The notes under the pieces were generated by a model, which did not search any database, had not been told where the DNA came from, and saw only the letters and a list, made by a program, of their open reading frames with translations. 21,075 nt of DNA, taken from positions 1 through 21,075 of the forward strand of contig NAVB01001421.1 in NCBI GenBank assembly GCA_002179805.1, read 5' to 3'. The translations under genes were made by a program, and so were the position numbers. Every line of letters starts with the position of its first letter. Position 1 is the first letter of the stretch. This document shows, piece after piece, positions 19,901 through 21,075 of this stretch. Origin of the DNA: Acanthamoeba lenticulata. Taxonomy: Eukaryota; Discosea; Longamoebia; Acanthamoebidae.

Positions 19901-21075
19901 AGCGCCTCGATGTCGGTGAGCCGCAGGGGATTCGTCAGCGTCGTGTTGTTCGCCTGTACACATGTCCCTTCATGAGTTGCAGAGAATTGATTGCCAGCGG
20001 TGGCTTGCGGACTTGCGAGTACCGAGAGGGCGGCTACGACGTCGGCCTGGATCTGTTGCTTGCGCTTGAGCGTGCCGGGCATCTCGGCGGGCAGGAGCTG
20101 GAGCGCGTAAGTGAAGTAGCCGGAGATGTCGGCCAGGTCCTGCGCGCAGACCAGCGCGCTCTCGAGGACGTCGTTGAGCAGCGGCCACCATCCCTCGGCC
20201 CGGTAGCGCGCGACCAGCCCCTCGAACAGCCTGCCCGTGGTCGACATAAATCTTGATGAGAAGCCTGGCGAGATCGGTCGCGGGGCTCGCGATCGCGTCT
20301 TGTACGTACGGTCGGGCGTCGACGTAGCGCGCGGCGTCGACGTACTGCTGGGCGAGCAGCGCGTCGATCTGGAGCAGCATGCGCCCCAGCTTGAGGCGGC
20401 CGTAGTAGCTCCGGGCCTGGTCAAAGCGTTTCAACGATTAACTCATTAAAAATACAAAAGAAATCGGATTATGATGAACCTTGAGGAGCAGGCCGATGAT
20501 GATGTCGGTGTGATGCACACTGAGCTCGGCGGCGACGGCCAAATACAAGTCCTCCATTTCGTCCGGCACCATTGGCTCACCAGCTACATTGTTATTTATC
20601 AAAATAATTAGATTTAAAACAATAATAAATGAAATAAAAAGGGATTTCTATAAACGCACCGGCCTCGAGGGGATGATCTTGGAAAGGAGCGGGCGGTTGA
20701 CCCACAAAGACCTGCTTGCTTCGGTCGATGGAGGCGAGCGGCTTCTGGTCGATGTCCTTGTACCGATCGAGGATGGGCGAACCCCGCACGGGCTCGCAGA
20801 GCCGCTTGGCGATCGCTTTTCGCTTGATCGCGTACGTGGCCGCCACCTTAATGTGCCAACATCATGACCATGACCACCACGACGTAATTCAATCGAAAAG
20901 GCCATCATGAGCGCGAACGAGGCGAAACTTACGTGGTAGTAGTGGCCGGGGAAGAGCTTCTTGTTCTCCGGATCGATCACAGACGGGTGTTGCTCGAGCA
21001 GCTGTGCGAAAACCTCGTATCTGTCGGTCGACGACAACGACATTGTGTCAAAGAGCGCGAACGAGCACGCGAAAA
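16909..21075 (-). CDS. TRAPPC11: TRAPPC11 (foie gras / gryzun) trafficking complex subunit, 5' end missing
   Basis: TRAPPC11 is a subunit of the TRAPP III tethering complex acting in ER-Golgi traffic and autophagy. Exons in transcript order: 21075-20933, 20846-20660, 20583-20480, 20416-20310, 20230-20023, 19953-19869, 19760-19619, 19547-19336, 19249-19176, 19114-19015, 18927-18858, 18786-18725, 18602-18501, 18420-17903, 17832-17706, 17634-16909, about 985 residues. Family marks in order: FAQLLEQ...FPGHYYHVAATYAIKRK, SKQVFVGQ, HHTDIIIGLLLK, LVARYRAEGWWPLL (foie gras domain), ARFPSAIRFDALRLHF, LLFKPGMERCFRF, VVHEPPALVNEFYK, VIQRPFNLHFEFY, and the gryzun-like C-terminus MLLPLRSGFVPLPAFVL. The frame is open past the window edge, and roughly 250 N-terminal residues are expected there, so the Met at 21043 is probably internal. 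Exon 18420-17903 holds a Ser-rich insert of about 125 residues. The 19869/19760 junction does not keep the frame; an acceptor at 19732 would, but loses the conserved ECSVNF. Confidence 0.92.
17849..17871. promoter_or_regulatory. Two TGACGTCA palindromes, 13 bp apart, in a TRAPPC11 intron
   Basis: TGACGTCA occurs at 17851-17858 and 17864-17871, the first as part of a 12-bp palindrome GCTGACGTCAGC. Both lie in the intron 17833-17902 of TRAPPC11. They match the bZIP/CRE consensus exactly. A splicing or transcription role is not shown. Confidence 0.35.
18603..18724 (-). other. TRAPPC11 intron with AT-rich core
   Basis: This 122-bp intron is the longest inside TRAPPC11. Its first bases (GTACGC) and last bases (GTGCCAG) look normal, but the middle, about 18610-18710, is almost pure A/T with several AAATAAAA units on the plus strand. 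It is one of several introns of this gene with the same build (19250-19335, 19761-19868, 20417-20479, 20584-20659). Confidence 0.7.
19573..19612. repeat. GC-rich GCGGGCGAG-like minisatellite in a TRAPPC11 intron
   Basis: Units such as GCGGGCGAGC and GCGGGCGG repeat about four times within the intron 19548-19618. Neighbouring introns of the same gene are AT-rich, so intron base composition differs strongly within one gene. Confidence 0.7.

Noticed and set aside
21041..21043. ATG as the true start of TRAPPC11
   Set aside because: The frame stays open upstream to the window edge and the sequence after it matches the middle of the foie gras region, so a long N-terminal part is missing.
1..21075. 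tRNA, rRNA, CRISPR array, intact transposon or terminal inverted repeats
   Set aside because: No cloverleaf with internal promoter boxes, spaced direct repeats or transposase/reverse transcriptase motifs were seen on either strand by eye.

Overview
The window looks like nuclear DNA from a GC-rich, intron-dense unicellular eukaryote. An Acanthamoeba-like amoebozoan is the best guess, but this is an inference from style and not from a search. Coding exons are GC-rich with strong GC third positions. Introns are short (about 50-150 bp) and GT-AG. Intergenic gaps are only about 100-450 bp and AT- or pyrimidine-rich. One gene is a clear TRAPPC11, a eukaryote-only trafficking subunit. All exon models were built by eye from splice sites, reading-frame continuity, paralogue comparison and remembered family motifs.

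Layout: (1) 1-880 holds no intact gene, only decayed coding relics: an F-box/ankyrin-like fragment (88-329) and, less certainly, a beta-helix-like fragment. (2) 880-1336 is a pyrimidine-rich leader/promoter for a three-exon gene (1337-4149) encoding a disordered protein with many basophilic phosphosite motifs and an Asp/Glu tract. (3) 4393-8220 is a ten-exon penicillin-amidase (Ntn-hydrolase) family gene with an N-terminal membrane anchor and an unusually long linker before the Ser nucleophile. (4) 8667-9460 is a small gene for a putatively N-myristoylated protein, with a TATA-like box upstream and a reading-frame break near 9014-9097. (5) 9734-13096 and 13302-16810 are two tandem paralogues of an unrecognised, probably alpha-solenoid (HEAT-like) protein. 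Each has ten exons, and all nine introns match in position and phase. The pair is mosaic: mostly diverged, but two patches are almost identical at DNA level, one crossing an intron-exon junction. This suggests gene conversion. A 25-nt exact piece of the same family lies alone between the amidase and myristoyl genes. (6) 16909-21075 (minus) is TRAPPC11, lacking its 5' end, which lies beyond the window edge.

No operon-like logic links these genes. TRAPPC11 acts in vesicle tethering. The amidase is probably a secretory or endolysosomal acylase that could act on bacterial N-acyl compounds. The paired solenoid genes look like a small lineage-specific family under local homogenisation. They, with the long-linker amidase and the RxxS-rich scaffold, are the parts most likely to be new. 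No tRNA, rRNA, CRISPR array or intact transposon was seen.
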